This document shows positions 52,759-61,687 of a DNA stretch of 64,000 nt, piece after piece. The notes under the pieces are model-generated. The model ran no database searches. It was not told the DNA's origin and saw only the letters and a list, made by a program, of their open reading frames with translations. The first letter of the stretch is position 1, and each line of letters opens with the position of its first letter. This DNA is from an uncultured Bacteroidales bacterium. Lineage in GTDB: Bacteria > Bacteroidota > Bacteroidia > Bacteroidales > Muribaculaceae. Both the position numbers and the translations under genes were made by a program. Location: contig CACZAC010000003.1 in assembly GCA_902779125.1 (NCBI GenBank), positions 1 through 64,000 of the forward strand, in the 5' to 3' direction.

Positions 52759-53964
52759 ATGAAGAAATTCTTATTCTTATTGCTCGCATCGGCTGTCTGC
52801 ATCAATGTTATGGCCGATGACAAGGTTGTCATCCCCGACAGCACCGGTTTCAAGTTCACCGACACCAAGGTTATCAAGCACACCCCCGTCAAGGACCAGA
52901 ACAAGTCCGGTACGTGCTGGTGCTACTCCACCAACTCCTTCTTCGAGAACGAGATCCTGCGCATCACCGGCAAGGAGGTTCACCTGAGCGAAGGCTTTGT
53001 GGTTAACCACTGCTACTATGACAAGGCCATCAAGTACATCCGCATGGATGGCACCATCAACTTCGCTGAAGGTGGCGCTGCCGAGGACGTACCCTACGTT
53101 TGGCGCACCTATGGTATGGTTCCCAACGATGTGTACACCGGCATGACCTACGGTGACAAGAAGTTCGACACCAGTGAGTTGACCTCCCTGCTGAAAGGTT
53201 ACGTCGGCACCATCAACAAGAACAGCCGCGGCAAGCTCACTCCTGCCTGGATGGACGGCCTGAAGGGCATCCTCGACGGCTACATGGGCAAGATGCCCGA
53301 GACCTTCGTCTATGAGGGCAAGACCTACACCCCGCAGACCTGGGCTGCCAGCCTCGGCCTGAACATGGACGACTATGTACCCATTGCATCGTTCACCCAC
53401 CATCCCTACTATCAGCCCTTCATCCTTGAGGTGGCAGACAACTGGTTGTGGTCAACCTACCAGAACGTGCCCATCGACGAGCTGCTCGAGATTGCCAACT
53501 ATGCTATCGACAACGGCTACAGCATCGCTTGGGGTTCTGACGTGAGCGAGAAAGGCTTCAAGTGGCGCAATGGTTATGCCATCCTGCCCATCAAGAAGGA
53601 GGTTCCCGATGCCGCAGGTACCGACATGGCACGCTGGGCTCAGCTGAGCGACAAGGACCGCGAGGCCGAGTTGTGGGACATCAAGGGCCCGGTTAAGGAG
53701 CAGTGGGTAACCCCTGAGGAGCGTCAGCAGATGTTTGACAACAAGGAGACCACCGATGACCACGGTATGGTAATCATGGGTAAGGCTGTTGACCAGGAAG
53801 GCAACAAGTACTTCAAGGTACAGAACAGCTGGGACACCAACCAGCTCTATGAAGGCTACTTCTATTGCAGCGAGGCCTTCTTCCGTGCCAAGACTTTGAA
53901 CATCCTCGTTCACAAGGATGCCATCCCCGCCAAGATTGCCAAGAAGATGGGCATCAAGAAGTAA
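52759..53964 (+). CDS. Secreted C1B (bleomycin hydrolase/PepC-like) cysteine peptidase
   Basis: 401 residues from the ATG at 52759, chosen because it begins the signal peptide MKKFLFLLLASAVCINVMAD. Papain-fold active site: Q47 and C53 (KDQNKSGTCWCYS), later H in TTDDHGMVIMG and N in VQNSWDTN. The C1B family has this arrangement with a large insertion before the His. Cytoplasmic in most bacteria, but the signal peptide places this one in the periplasm or beyond, as is common in Bacteroidales. Own promoter and terminator. Confidence 0.92.
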   Translation: MKKFLFLLLASAVCINVMADDKVVIPDSTGFKFTDTKVIKHTPVKDQNKSGTCWCYSTNSFFENEILRITGKEVHLSEGFVVNHCYYDKAIKYIRMDGTINFAEGGAAEDVPYVWRTYGMVPNDVYTGMTYGDKKFDTSELTSLLKGYVGTINKNSRGKLTPAWMDGLKGILDGYMGKMPETFVYEGKTYTPQTWAASLGLNMDDYVPIASFTHHPYYQPFILEVADNWLWSTYQNVPIDELLEIANYAIDNGYSIAWGSDVSEKGFKWRNGYAILPIKKEVPDAAGTDMARWAQLSDKDREAELWDIKGPVKEQWVTPEERQQMFDNKETTDDHGMVIMGKAVDQEGNKYFKVQNSWDTNQLYEGYFYCSEAFFRAKTLNILVHKDAIPAKIAKKMGIKK

Positions 53965-53990
53965 TCGATTTACGATACAACCTTTTAAAG

Positions 53991-54024
53991 ACCTGCAAGA
54001 CGATGTGTGCTTGCAGGTTTTTCT
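53991..54024 (+). terminator. Terminator of the C1B peptidase gene
   Basis: Perfect 9-bp stem (53991-53999 with 54010-54018), 10-nt loop, followed by TTTTTCTTT. Confidence 0.85.
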
Positions 54025-54081
54025 TTATCCATAGCAGGCAAAAAGTGTGTTCCCTGCTGTTCATATTGACAATATTTGCCT

Positions 54082-54089
54082 AACTTTGC
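54082..54089 (+). promoter_or_regulatory. -7 element of the GT39-like gene
   Basis: TAACTTTG, full match to TAnnTTTG, 48 nt before the ATG at 54138. -33 region weak. Confidence 0.5.
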
Positions 54090-54137
54090 AAGCGTTAACA
54101 GTTCTAGCAGACTGTCCTAATCACCTTGAAAAGAAAG

Positions 54138-55688
54138 ATGGTAACAAACAAGAACCAAAAGATTAACTTGCCAGCATTGATAGCCATAGGCTCTTTTGCA
54201 ATGCTGGCGTTATTGCTGGTATCGTGGGATTCATATCTCTATGACCTCTGGCAGCACCATGATGTCATCTGGTTCTATACATGTGGAAAAGCGTGGATGA
54301 ACGGGATGACACCCTATGTGGACTTTGCTGACAGCAAGGGTCCGCTGCTATGGCTCATCTATGGCGTGGGCTATCTGCTCAGTCCCCACGACTATGTGGG
54401 CTTGTACTGGCTGGCATGTATCCTTTACACCTTCATATTCTACATGTGCTATAAATGTGCACGCTTGTTTGTCAACGACCAGCGATTGGCGCTGATGGCA
54501 GTAGTGTTCTCATCATTATACTTCCTGAGTGGTCTCACCCACATTGAGGTCCGAGCCGAGGACTACTGCTATGCCCTCATGCTGCCAGTGTTCTACCGCT
54601 TCCTTCGACATGCTGTTAATCAAGAAAACAGCCATCGTTTTGTTAGGAATTCGGCCATTATACTGGGCTTGGTATTAGGGTTGACGCTGCTCATCAAGTA
54701 CAGCTGCACCCTCATGCTGGCCATATTCATCCCCTACTTCTGCTTCTTGGTGCCGCGACGGTGTGGTTATCAATGGTGGCGTGCCCTGGGATGGTGTGCC
54801 CTTGCTGGCGTGGTTGTAATGCTGCCCTTGCTGGCGTGGCTTACTTACAAGGGCTGCCTGATGGATTTCATCAACGAGTATTTCCTGGTGACTTTCTCCA
54901 CATTTGACAACTTACACGGCAATCAACTGACTGTGAGCAGCGTCCTCAGTATGTTCTTGGGCAAACGTGTCATCCTGTTCACACTCAGCTTGATAGCAGG
55001 GGTGTTCGCCTATTGTATGGTGATTCGCAAGGATAGTCTCATGGCTATCGTCACATTGATGTGGTTTATTGCGGTAATCATGCTTAACGGGAGCGACCGC
55101 ATATACCTGAACGTGCTATCGCTGTTCACGGTATTGTTTGCCGGCATCCTGGCACAGTCGTTAGGGCGATGGCTCCGTTGGTGGGCTGTTGACGCTATGC
55201 TGGCCATCGGTGTGCTAGCCATACTGTTTGCCACTGTTGACCATATGTCTCTGTTCTCGCAGAAATTTATCGACCGTGAAGTGTGGTACTATTATCCTAA
55301 CCTGTTGAGCCAATATGACTCACCCAAACTGCTCTACCTCAAGTGTCACGATCATGGTGAGGGCGTTCCGGTCCACGGTCTGCCTGCATGTAAATACTGG
55401 AGTCTTCAGGAGGGCTATACACGGGAAATGGTTGATGACCAGATTAATGCGGTGAAACAGCACAAGTGCGATGTTGCCTTTGTCAAAGCATATGACCATG
55501 ATATGGTACAACTGCTAGAAGACAATGGCTACTATCGCTATGACCTGCTTGATGCAGGCTACGGAGATATCAACTGGATAGGACGGTTTGTCCTCTACAG
55601 CATCAAACCTCTCAAAACGGGTCCCAGTGTCTATCCCACCCCGCGTGAGGTGCTGCTGAAACGCAATGTTGTGTTAAAAGGACATTGA
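54138..55688 (+). CDS. GT39/PMT-like integral membrane glycosyltransferase
   Basis: 516 residues from the ATG at 54138, preferred over an in-frame TTG at 54126. About ten membrane helices; the first periplasmic loop carries DSYLYDLWQHHDVIWFY and TPYVDFADSKGPLLWLIY, the acidic-loop pattern of ArnT/PMT-type GT-C enzymes that use polyprenyl-phosphate sugars. A soluble C-terminal part (about 400-516) lies outside the membrane. Single gene. Acceptor (lipid A, glycan or protein) unknown. Confidence 0.85.
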   Translation: MVTNKNQKINLPALIAIGSFAMLALLLVSWDSYLYDLWQHHDVIWFYTCGKAWMNGMTPYVDFADSKGPLLWLIYGVGYLLSPHDYVGLYWLACILYTFIFYMCYKCARLFVNDQRLALMAVVFSSLYFLSGLTHIEVRAEDYCYALMLPVFYRFLRHAVNQENSHRFVRNSAIILGLVLGLTLLIKYSCTLMLAIFIPYFCFLVPRRCGYQWWRALGWCALAGVVVMLPLLAWLTYKGCLMDFINEYFLVTFSTFDNLHGNQLTVSSVLSMFLGKRVILFTLSLIAGVFAYCMVIRKDSLMAIVTLMWFIAVIMLNGSDRIYLNVLSLFTVLFAGILAQSLGRWLRWWAVDAMLAIGVLAILFATVDHMSLFSQKFIDREVWYYYPNLLSQYDSPKLLYLKCHDHGEGVPVHGLPACKYWSLQEGYTREMVDDQINAVKQHKCDVAFVKAYDHDMVQLLEDNGYYRYDLLDAGYGDINWIGRFVLYSIKPLKTGPSVYPTPREVLLKRNVVLKGH

Positions 55689-55701
55689 CCGACAAACTGC
55701 A

Positions 55702-55722
55702 AAAAAGAATGAATTCTTTTTG
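55702..55722 (+). terminator. AT-rich hairpin after the GT39-like gene
   Basis: 9-bp stem AAAAAGAAT / ATTCTTTTT with a 2-nt spacer, ending in the T run that also forms the -33 TTTG of the ridA promoter. Weak but plausible. Confidence 0.5.
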
Positions 55723-55749
55723 TTCTCCGCTCGGCTTGCACTATCTTTG
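55719..55749 (+). promoter_or_regulatory. Promoter of ridA
   Basis: TTTG (55719-55722), 19-nt spacer, TATCTTTG (55742-55749): full consensus, with the ATG 51 nt downstream. Confidence 0.85.
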
Positions 55750-55800
55750 TAGCCAGCTAATCAACTCACTTTATTAACATATTATCTTAATCAAGTAACA

Positions 55801-56178
55801 ATGAAAGCATTAAACACCGACAAGGCTCCTGCAGCCATTGGACCTTACAGTCAAGCAATCCGCACCGGCAATCTCGTTTTCGTTTCCGGCCAGCTTCCCA
55901 TCATCCCCGAAACCGGAGCATTCCCCGAGGGTGGTGTCCAGGAACAGACACACCAGAGCCTTAAGAACGCCCGCGCCATCCTGCAGAGCGAGGGCCTCGA
56001 CCTGTGCAACGTCGTCAAGACCACCGTCTTCCTGAGTGACATCGCCAACTTCGGTCCCATGAACGAAGTTTACGCCGAGTACTTTACGGCTCCCTACCCC
56101 GCCCGTTGCGCATTTGCCGTTAAGGACCTGCCCAAGGGTGCTCTTGTCGAGATAGAACTCATCGCCGAGGCCGAGTAA
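55801..56178 (+). CDS. ridA: RidA family reactive enamine/imine deaminase
   Basis: 125 residues. Conserved core AIGPYSQAIRTGNLVFVSGQLPI near the N-terminus, NVVKTTVFLSDIANFGPMNEVYAEYF, and the signature PARCAFAVKDLPKGALVEIELIA containing the catalytic-site Arg and Glu. Hydrolyses 2-aminoacrylate and similar enamines that damage PLP enzymes. Single gene with its own promoter and terminator. Confidence 0.96.
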   Translation: MKALNTDKAPAAIGPYSQAIRTGNLVFVSGQLPIIPETGAFPEGGVQEQTHQSLKNARAILQSEGLDLCNVVKTTVFLSDIANFGPMNEVYAEYFTAPYPARCAFAVKDLPKGALVEIELIAEAE

Positions 56179-56199
56179 AGCCCCGCGCACACATCAACA

Positions 56200-56239
56200 C
56201 AAAAAGAGACGCAATCCCGTGATCGCGCCTCTTTTTTTG
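56200..56239 (+). terminator. Terminator of ridA
   Basis: Stem formed by AAAAAGAGACGC (56200-56211) and GCGCCTCTTTTT (about 56225-56236) with one A-G mismatch, followed by a T run. Confidence 0.8.
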
Positions 56240-56248
56240 TTATTCAAG

Positions 56249-56389
56249 CTGTTGCAAAACTCATGGCTCTTGGGATAAATCGCGCTACGCGCGAGAAATC
56301 AAACAAAATGATTAATAAAACTATAATAAGAATTTAATTTCTAGGTCATTAGGCCGAACAAAACCGGGTCTTGGGCAGTTTTGCAACAG
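56249..56389. repeat. 141-bp element with 13-bp perfect inverted ends (MITE-like)
   Basis: CTGTTGCAAAACT (56249-56261) and its exact reverse complement AGTTTTGCAACAG (56377-56389) flank 115 nt of AT-rich non-coding DNA. The arrangement resembles a miniature inverted-repeat element or internally deleted insertion sequence. No clear target-site duplication is visible. It sits between ridA and the 3' end of hsdR. Confidence 0.6.
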
Positions 56390-56396
56390 TCCGGTG

Positions 56397-59300
56397 TTAC
56401 GACTCGCCGTCCTCGGCAGCCATACCCACGTCATTGCTCTCGGGATACATCGTCGGTTTGGGCTGGTTGCGCAGGTTCAGGTACATCGCCTTGGCCATTT
56501 CGCTCATCACGCGCTTATAGAACTGCTCGTCCTGGAACAGCTTCGAGAACGCGTCCATCTGCTCGACATAGCACTCCTGCGCCACTTCACCGAAGGCTTT
56601 CGGGAAGATGGCCTCGGCAAACATATTGGCATCGCTGTTCTCGGCTTGTTTTTTCAGCACCTTGCTGTTCTTGCTCATGCGGTCAAAGATGGTCTCCACA
56701 ATCACGCGGTCGGCCTCGGTGAAGTTGCCGGCATACATCATGTTGATTTTGGCGATGATGTTCGTCAGCAGGTCGCGTTTCTCCTCGGGTTTGTTTCCCT
56801 TGCCGCCTTTCTCGGGCTTCAACGTCTTGTCCTCGGGCTTGGGAGCCAGAGTGATGGTGCCCGAGAAGCCCTTAGAATATTTGTTGTTGATGAGCGCCAA
56901 TTTGCCCGTCAGGTCCACTTTCTCGTGCGGATTCTTGGGCAGGAACTTATACAGGTACTCGGCGAACACATAGGTCTTCAACAACTCTTTGTCAAAGGTG
57001 CGCACAATCTGCGCCATGTATGCATAGAAGCGGATGAAGTTCTTCACCAGGCTACGCACCTCGAAGCGGTTCTCCTCGGTTAAGCTCTCAAAGGCCTTCA
57101 ACACGGGCGTATAGACGCTCGCCAGCTTGCCCATGTCATCCTTGCCTTCCTGCTTGGCGCTGTACAGCGCCCACACCTTTTCCTCGTCCTGAGGCGCCCA
57201 CAGGTGGTAATTGTACAACTCGGTCTGGTACTTATACACGATGTTCACATCAACGGCCTCGCCCAGCAGCATGTCCTCATAGAAGGGCTGGAACGACGCC
57301 TTGATGTCGTCGGCACTGTTGGCAAAGTCGAGCACAAAGGTGTCCACCTTGTCGCGGTGGGCACGGTTGAGCCTCGACAGCGTCTGCACGGCTTTCACGC
57401 CCCGCAGCCCCTTGTCCACAATCATCGTGTGCAGGCGCGGCTGGTCAAAGCCCGTCTGGTACTTCTCGGCGACGATGAGCACGTTATACAGGTCGCTGTC
57501 GAAGTACAGCGGCAGCCGCGCCTCGCTGATGGCATACTCGGGCGTGGAGTTCAGCTTGCTCTCCACATAGTCGGTCCCTTGATAGGTCACCGTGCCCGAG
57601 AAAGCCACCAGCGGCATGACGTCGGTATAGCCCTTGCTCTTGCAGTATTCCTTCACGGCAAAGAAGTAGCGCACGGCATGGGCACGCGAGGCGGTGACAA
57701 TCATCGCCTTGGCCTTGCCGCCCATCTTGGTCAGCGTGACGCTGCGGATGGTCTCGACCATGATTTCGGCTTTCTGGGCAATCACGTGCTCGTGGTTGTC
57801 GTGATAGCGCTTGATGGCGGTCGTGGCGGGCGGCTCGTCATATTCGGGGTCCTCCTTGACGCTCTTGGCAATCTCATAGGCGGTCTCCAGGGTTGTGTAG
57901 TTCTTCAACACGTCCATGATGAAGCCCTCGTCGATGGCCTGGCGCATGCTGTAGTGGTGGAAGGCGTCAAAGGTGCCGTCCGCCCGTGGCACACCGAAGG
58001 TCTGCAGCGTCTTGGGCTTGGGCGTTGCGGTGAAGGCGTAGAAGTACAGGTTGGGCTGCTGCCCCTGGGTGAGCAGCGTTTCGGTCATCAGGTCCATCTC
58101 GTCCTTGATTTCCTGCTCGGTCTTCTCCTCCAGTTCTGCCATCTCGCGCAGCGCCTCGTCGGTGTCGGCAAGGGCGGCTTTGAGTTTCTCGGCGCTCTTG
58201 CCGCTCTGCGAGCTGTGCGCCTCGTCAACGATGATGGCAAACCGCTTGCCCGAGTGGCTGTCCAGTTCCTTGTAAATCAGCGGGAAGCGGTGCAGCGTGG
58301 TGATGATGATGCGCTTGCCGTCGTTGATGGCGTCCTTGAGTTTGCTGGAGTTGTCCTTGTCGGTGATGGTCTCGATTTGCCCCTCCAGGTGTTCAAACCC
58401 CAGGATGGTGTTCTGCAGCTGGGCATTGAGCACACGGCGGTCGGTGACGACAAACACGGTCCTGAACTTCTCCTCGTCATGCTGGTCGTGCAGCGAGGCG
58501 AGGCGGTAGGTCAGCCACGCGATGCTGTTACTCTTGCCCGAGCCGGCACTGTGCTGAATCAGGTAGTTCTTGCCGCGGTCGGCAAGGCGCGTGTCGTCAA
58601 CGAGTTTCTCCACCACGTCGAGCTGGTGGTAACGCGGGAAGATGAGGCGCGTGCTGCTGCGCTTCACCTGTTTGCCGTTCACGAGCGAGATGCTCTCCTC
58701 GGTCAGGCGTGTGATGTAGCGTTGCAGCAGCGACAGCAGCATCGGGCGGCACAGCACATGTTCCCACAGGTAGGACGTCGGGTAGCCCTCGTCGTTGGCG
58801 GGGTTGCCGCCGTCGCCGATGTTGCCCGCTCCGTTGCTGCCCTGGTTGAAAGGCAGGAAGAAGGTGTCCTCGCCCCTGAGCTGCGTGGTCATCGCCACCT
58901 CCTGCAGGTCGACGGCAAAGCACACCAGCACGCGGTTGTCGAACTGGAACAGCGGCTCCTTCGCATCGCGGTCATACATGAACTGCCGCTTGGCGTTTTC
59001 CACGCTCTGCCCCGTCAACTGGTTCTTCAGCTCCAGCGCCACAACGGGGATGCCGTTCAGCGACAGCACCATGTCGATGGTGTTGTGGTTCTGCAGGGAG
59101 TAGGCAAACTGGCGCGTACACGTCAGGATGTTGGCGTCATATTTCTTCACCAGCTCCTCGTTGATGTCGCTAGCGGGCTTGAAGTAGCAGAACTTGAGTG
59201 TCATGCCCCTGTCCTTGATGCCGTTGCGCAGCACGTGCAGCAGGCCGAAGTTGCTGACGTTCTGTTGGAACACCTTGTAGAGCTGTGCCTCGCTTTGGGC

Positions 59301-59483
59301 GCCATAGACGTTCTGGTACTTCTGCCACATCTTGGGCTGGGTGGCTTCCAGGAACTGCATGAGCACAGCCATGTCGATGGCGCGCCCCTTGTCATAGGTC
59401 GCCTGGTCACCTTTCACATACCCGCCCTCACTCAACAGGTAATGCTCAATGTCAGCCTCAAAGTTCTTCTCCTTCGTCTCCAT
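56397..59483 (-). CDS. hsdR: Type I restriction enzyme R subunit
   Basis: 1028 residues. N-terminal nuclease region with TIDMVLSLNGIPVVALELKNQ (D and ExK residues, about 136-153), then the translocase: Walker A SAGSGKSN (312-319), DEAH box IIVDEAHSSQSG, a later SAT-like TATPKPKT and QTGFDQPRLHTMIVD motif VI region. C-terminal part ends in acidic residues. Cuts unmodified DNA together with HsdM/HsdS. Separated from hsdS by three other genes. Confidence 0.96.
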   Translation of the reverse strand: METKEKNFEADIEHYLLSEGGYVKGDQATYDKGRAIDMAVLMQFLEATQPKMWQKYQNVYGAQSEAQLYKVFQQNVSNFGLLHVLRNGIKDRGMTLKFCYFKPASDINEELVKKYDANILTCTRQFAYSLQNHNTIDMVLSLNGIPVVALELKNQLTGQSVENAKRQFMYDRDAKEPLFQFDNRVLVCFAVDLQEVAMTTQLRGEDTFFLPFNQGSNGAGNIGDGGNPANDEGYPTSYLWEHVLCRPMLLSLLQRYITRLTEESISLVNGKQVKRSSTRLIFPRYHQLDVVEKLVDDTRLADRGKNYLIQHSAGSGKSNSIAWLTYRLASLHDQHDEEKFRTVFVVTDRRVLNAQLQNTILGFEHLEGQIETITDKDNSSKLKDAINDGKRIIITTLHRFPLIYKELDSHSGKRFAIIVDEAHSSQSGKSAEKLKAALADTDEALREMAELEEKTEQEIKDEMDLMTETLLTQGQQPNLYFYAFTATPKPKTLQTFGVPRADGTFDAFHHYSMRQAIDEGFIMDVLKNYTTLETAYEIAKSVKEDPEYDEPPATTAIKRYHDNHEHVIAQKAEIMVETIRSVTLTKMGGKAKAMIVTASRAHAVRYFFAVKEYCKSKGYTDVMPLVAFSGTVTYQGTDYVESKLNSTPEYAISEARLPLYFDSDLYNVLIVAEKYQTGFDQPRLHTMIVDKGLRGVKAVQTLSRLNRAHRDKVDTFVLDFANSADDIKASFQPFYEDMLLGEAVDVNIVYKYQTELYNYHLWAPQDEEKVWALYSAKQEGKDDMGKLASVYTPVLKAFESLTEENRFEVRSLVKNFIRFYAYMAQIVRTFDKELLKTYVFAEYLYKFLPKNPHEKVDLTGKLALINNKYSKGFSGTITLAPKPEDKTLKPEKGGKGNKPEEKRDLLTNIIAKINMMYAGNFTEADRVIVETIFDRMSKNSKVLKKQAENSDANMFAEAIFPKAFGEVAQECYVEQMDAFSKLFQDEQFYKRVMSEMAKAMYLNLRNQPKPTMYPESNDVGMAAEDGES

Positions 59484-59709
59484 ATTACTTCAAACTACAA
59501 ATTACACCAATTTAACGAACGGCATCCGCTTCCTTTGTTTTTAAACGCGAATTTAGCTAATTTTTCGAATTCGGCATCCGTCTCCTTTGTTTTTAAACTA
59601 CGAATTACTCGAAAATTTAGCTTGGCGTGGCCAATTAAACTAATCCGTCTGTTACATTATTTTATTAACAACTGATTACTCTGATATTTCTGAATCAGAA
59701 ATACCATCA
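59484..59709. repeat. Imperfect direct repeat upstream of hsdR
   Basis: A unit containing GGCATCCG and TCCTTTGTTTTTAAAC occurs twice (59521-59552 and 59573-59606) about 52 nt apart in the leader of hsdR. The rest of this 226-nt gap is AT-rich with no gene. GCGGATGC, its core on the other strand, also marks the heptamer arrays at 26835 and 33842. Confidence 0.55.
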
Positions 59710-61068
59710 TCAGATATAAACAGGATATTTAACAATATACCCTACTCGATTTTTACTATAAGTAACTACTTGTCTAGGGATATTCGTAGACATATGATAA
59801 TCATGATTATTAATTATATTGATGGTTATCTTCCTTTCGTTTGATTTCTTGGAAGATAATTTGCTTGTACACATCGGTATTCCTAGAGATTTAAAGTGAT
59901 TAACCCAGCCTAAATCTGATTGAGAAATACCATAGAGTTCAACAATGATTTTCTTGATTGTTTCTTTAAGTATGTATTCTAATGAATCTTCATCTGGACT
60001 ATCTTTATCTAGCAAGTTATTTGCCCATGCTGGCACAAGAACAATATTCCATAAATTAGTGAAATAACGAGGATCGTAGGCATTTCCCCAAATATGTGAT
60101 ATAATATAGTTCTTAAAGATACTGTCAATACCTTCGGCAACAGAATAACCTGTATACTTCTTTATAATAGACCTTGTGGCTTCATTTCCATCTTTGTCCC
60201 TAGTTATGGGCCAATAGAATCCATCTGCAGAAAAATACCATAGCTTCCAATAGTCATCAGGGGGTATGTGACGATAAGTGGTTGATGTTACTCCTTTTTC
60301 AGTTTTTCTTGCTGTCATCACTTTTTTAGAAAAATTGCGTCCAAACACTCCTGTCACTACATCCCTGCGGTCAAGAACAATCTCAGGCTGGAAGAAATAG
60401 CACTGGTCTATCGCATATTGAATGAATCTATTAAAACCGATTTCCCTTGCTAAAGCAATGGCACCATCAATTTTGTGGACAAGTGGCTTCACTATTTTAT
60501 CACGTTCATTATCCATTTTTGAATTTAGTGGAACATCCTGAACGAGAGATTTATCAAACTCAAGCCATAATCTTAGTTTCTTTAGTGCTGAGATGCCATA
60601 TGTTAATGAATTTATTCCCTTTCCTCTTGGCAACTGAGAATTCGCTTTTACAGCAATACCTAAAACAATATCTACAATTGTCAAAGCATAAACAACGTCT
60701 CCATCTTCAAGAAAATCAGCAATTAATTGAAGATAATCATATCCAGCAGGCGCTGCAATTGTCGCATTTTTATTTCTAATATGCTTTTTATAGTAACTAT
60801 AGATACTATGATTTCTAACACTGCATTCTGTTGTCTCATCAACTGGAGGCTGCACAATAGTTCCGTCAAATCGCTCATAATAATTTCCTGTACCTTTTTT
60901 ACCGTTTTTGCCCTCATAAGTAATCCACAGATTGAGAGTACTATCAATAACTCCAAATGGCAAGTTTGGCAAATAAGTGTATCGATATTGATTAGCAGAT
61001 GCAGGAGTTAATAATTTGTTACTAACTACGTAATTGTAAAAAAGATTTAATAATTGATTTACAGTCAT
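59710..61068 (-). CDS. Unknown AT-rich protein with HNH-like signature in the Type I locus
   Basis: 452 residues, clearly more AT-rich than all neighbours. No family recognised with confidence. Residues 320-352 read ISHIWGN (H325), then a ten-residue gap, TNLWNIVLVP (N338, N341) and WANNLLDK (N350), the H...N...N spacing of HNH nucleases such as those in GmrSD-type and other restriction systems. The N-terminal half is helical and basic, with no signal or membrane segment. Position between a lipoprotein and hsdR suggests a defence role; this is inference. Confidence 0.6.
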   Translation of the reverse strand: MTVNQLLNLFYNYVVSNKLLTPASANQYRYTYLPNLPFGVIDSTLNLWITYEGKNGKKGTGNYYERFDGTIVQPPVDETTECSVRNHSIYSYYKKHIRNKNATIAAPAGYDYLQLIADFLEDGDVVYALTIVDIVLGIAVKANSQLPRGKGINSLTYGISALKKLRLWLEFDKSLVQDVPLNSKMDNERDKIVKPLVHKIDGAIALAREIGFNRFIQYAIDQCYFFQPEIVLDRRDVVTGVFGRNFSKKVMTARKTEKGVTSTTYRHIPPDDYWKLWYFSADGFYWPITRDKDGNEATRSIIKKYTGYSVAEGIDSIFKNYIISHIWGNAYDPRYFTNLWNIVLVPAWANNLLDKDSPDEDSLEYILKETIKKIIVELYGISQSDLGWVNHFKSLGIPMCTSKLSSKKSNERKITINIINNHDYHMSTNIPRQVVTYSKNRVGYIVKYPVYI

Positions 61069-61111
61069 GACTGTATCGTTTTAGAGATCAAACAAATACT
61101 TTTTTAATTCT

Positions 61112-61687
61112 TTATAGTTTTATATCTTTGCCTTTGGTCTCGGGGATTTCACGGCCTTGGGCACGCAGTCTGATACAGGCAGCTGAGTACATCAGGCGGT
61201 CCTCGAGATTGGGGTCCTTATCGGTATAAGGGGCGTCTTTCAGCAACTGGTCGCGATATTTATCCTTGATTTCATCAACCGTGTGCTCCATCAAGTACTC
61301 ATAATCAAACCCCTGCTTTGCTATTTGCTTAGCAACTTCCATCTCTTTATCGTCCATCACTAAACCAGTGGGAAACAATGGATCCAAATCAGTCCAAGCC
61401 TCGTAATTTGCTTTGAAAGCCCCAACAAGGTAGATGTATTCCATCGGTGATACCATATCCATCCCGAGCGAATTTTTAGACTTGAGTGTAAATTGCAAGA
61501 TGCACAGGGAATCACTTTTGAATACTGTACGCAGATTTGCCAGCGTTGCATCATCAGGACGCTTCAGTGTCTCGCGCATGGTGGCTTTGAGTTGCTCGGT
61601 GGCTTCCTGCTCGATGTCCTTTGTGCTGCATGATGACAAGACCGCCATCACTACCGCTATCATTATCAATACCTTCTTCATAATCAT
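61112..61687 (-). CDS. Lipoprotein in the restriction locus
   Basis: 191 residues. Signal VLIMIAVVMAVLSSC with a lipobox Cys at 20; the rest is a soluble acidic domain with RPDDATLANLRTVFKSDSLCILQFTLKSKNS and a late RLMYSAACIRLRAQGREIPE. Overlaps the DUF3883 gene by 4 nt (ATGA), so the two are translationally coupled. Family not recognised. A lipoprotein in a DNA-restriction locus is unexpected. Confidence 0.7.
   Translation of the reverse strand: MIMKKVLIMIAVVMAVLSSCSTKDIEQEATEQLKATMRETLKRPDDATLANLRTVFKSDSLCILQFTLKSKNSLGMDMVSPMEYIYLVGAFKANYEAWTDLDPLFPTGLVMDDKEMEVAKQIAKQGFDYEYLMEHTVDEIKDKYRDQLLKDAPYTDKDPNLEDRLMYSAACIRLRAQGREIPETKGKDIKL

Noticed and set aside
55702-55722. Regulatory operator for ridA
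   Set aside because: The AT-rich palindrome is better explained as the terminator of the preceding gene, as its T run merges with the -33 element.
57204-59675. An 823-codon open frame on the plus strand
   Set aside because: It is exactly antisense to hsdR, whose minus-strand frame has full Type I translocase motifs; the plus-strand product is a low-complexity Val/Leu/His/Arg-rich chain typical of an antisense frame.
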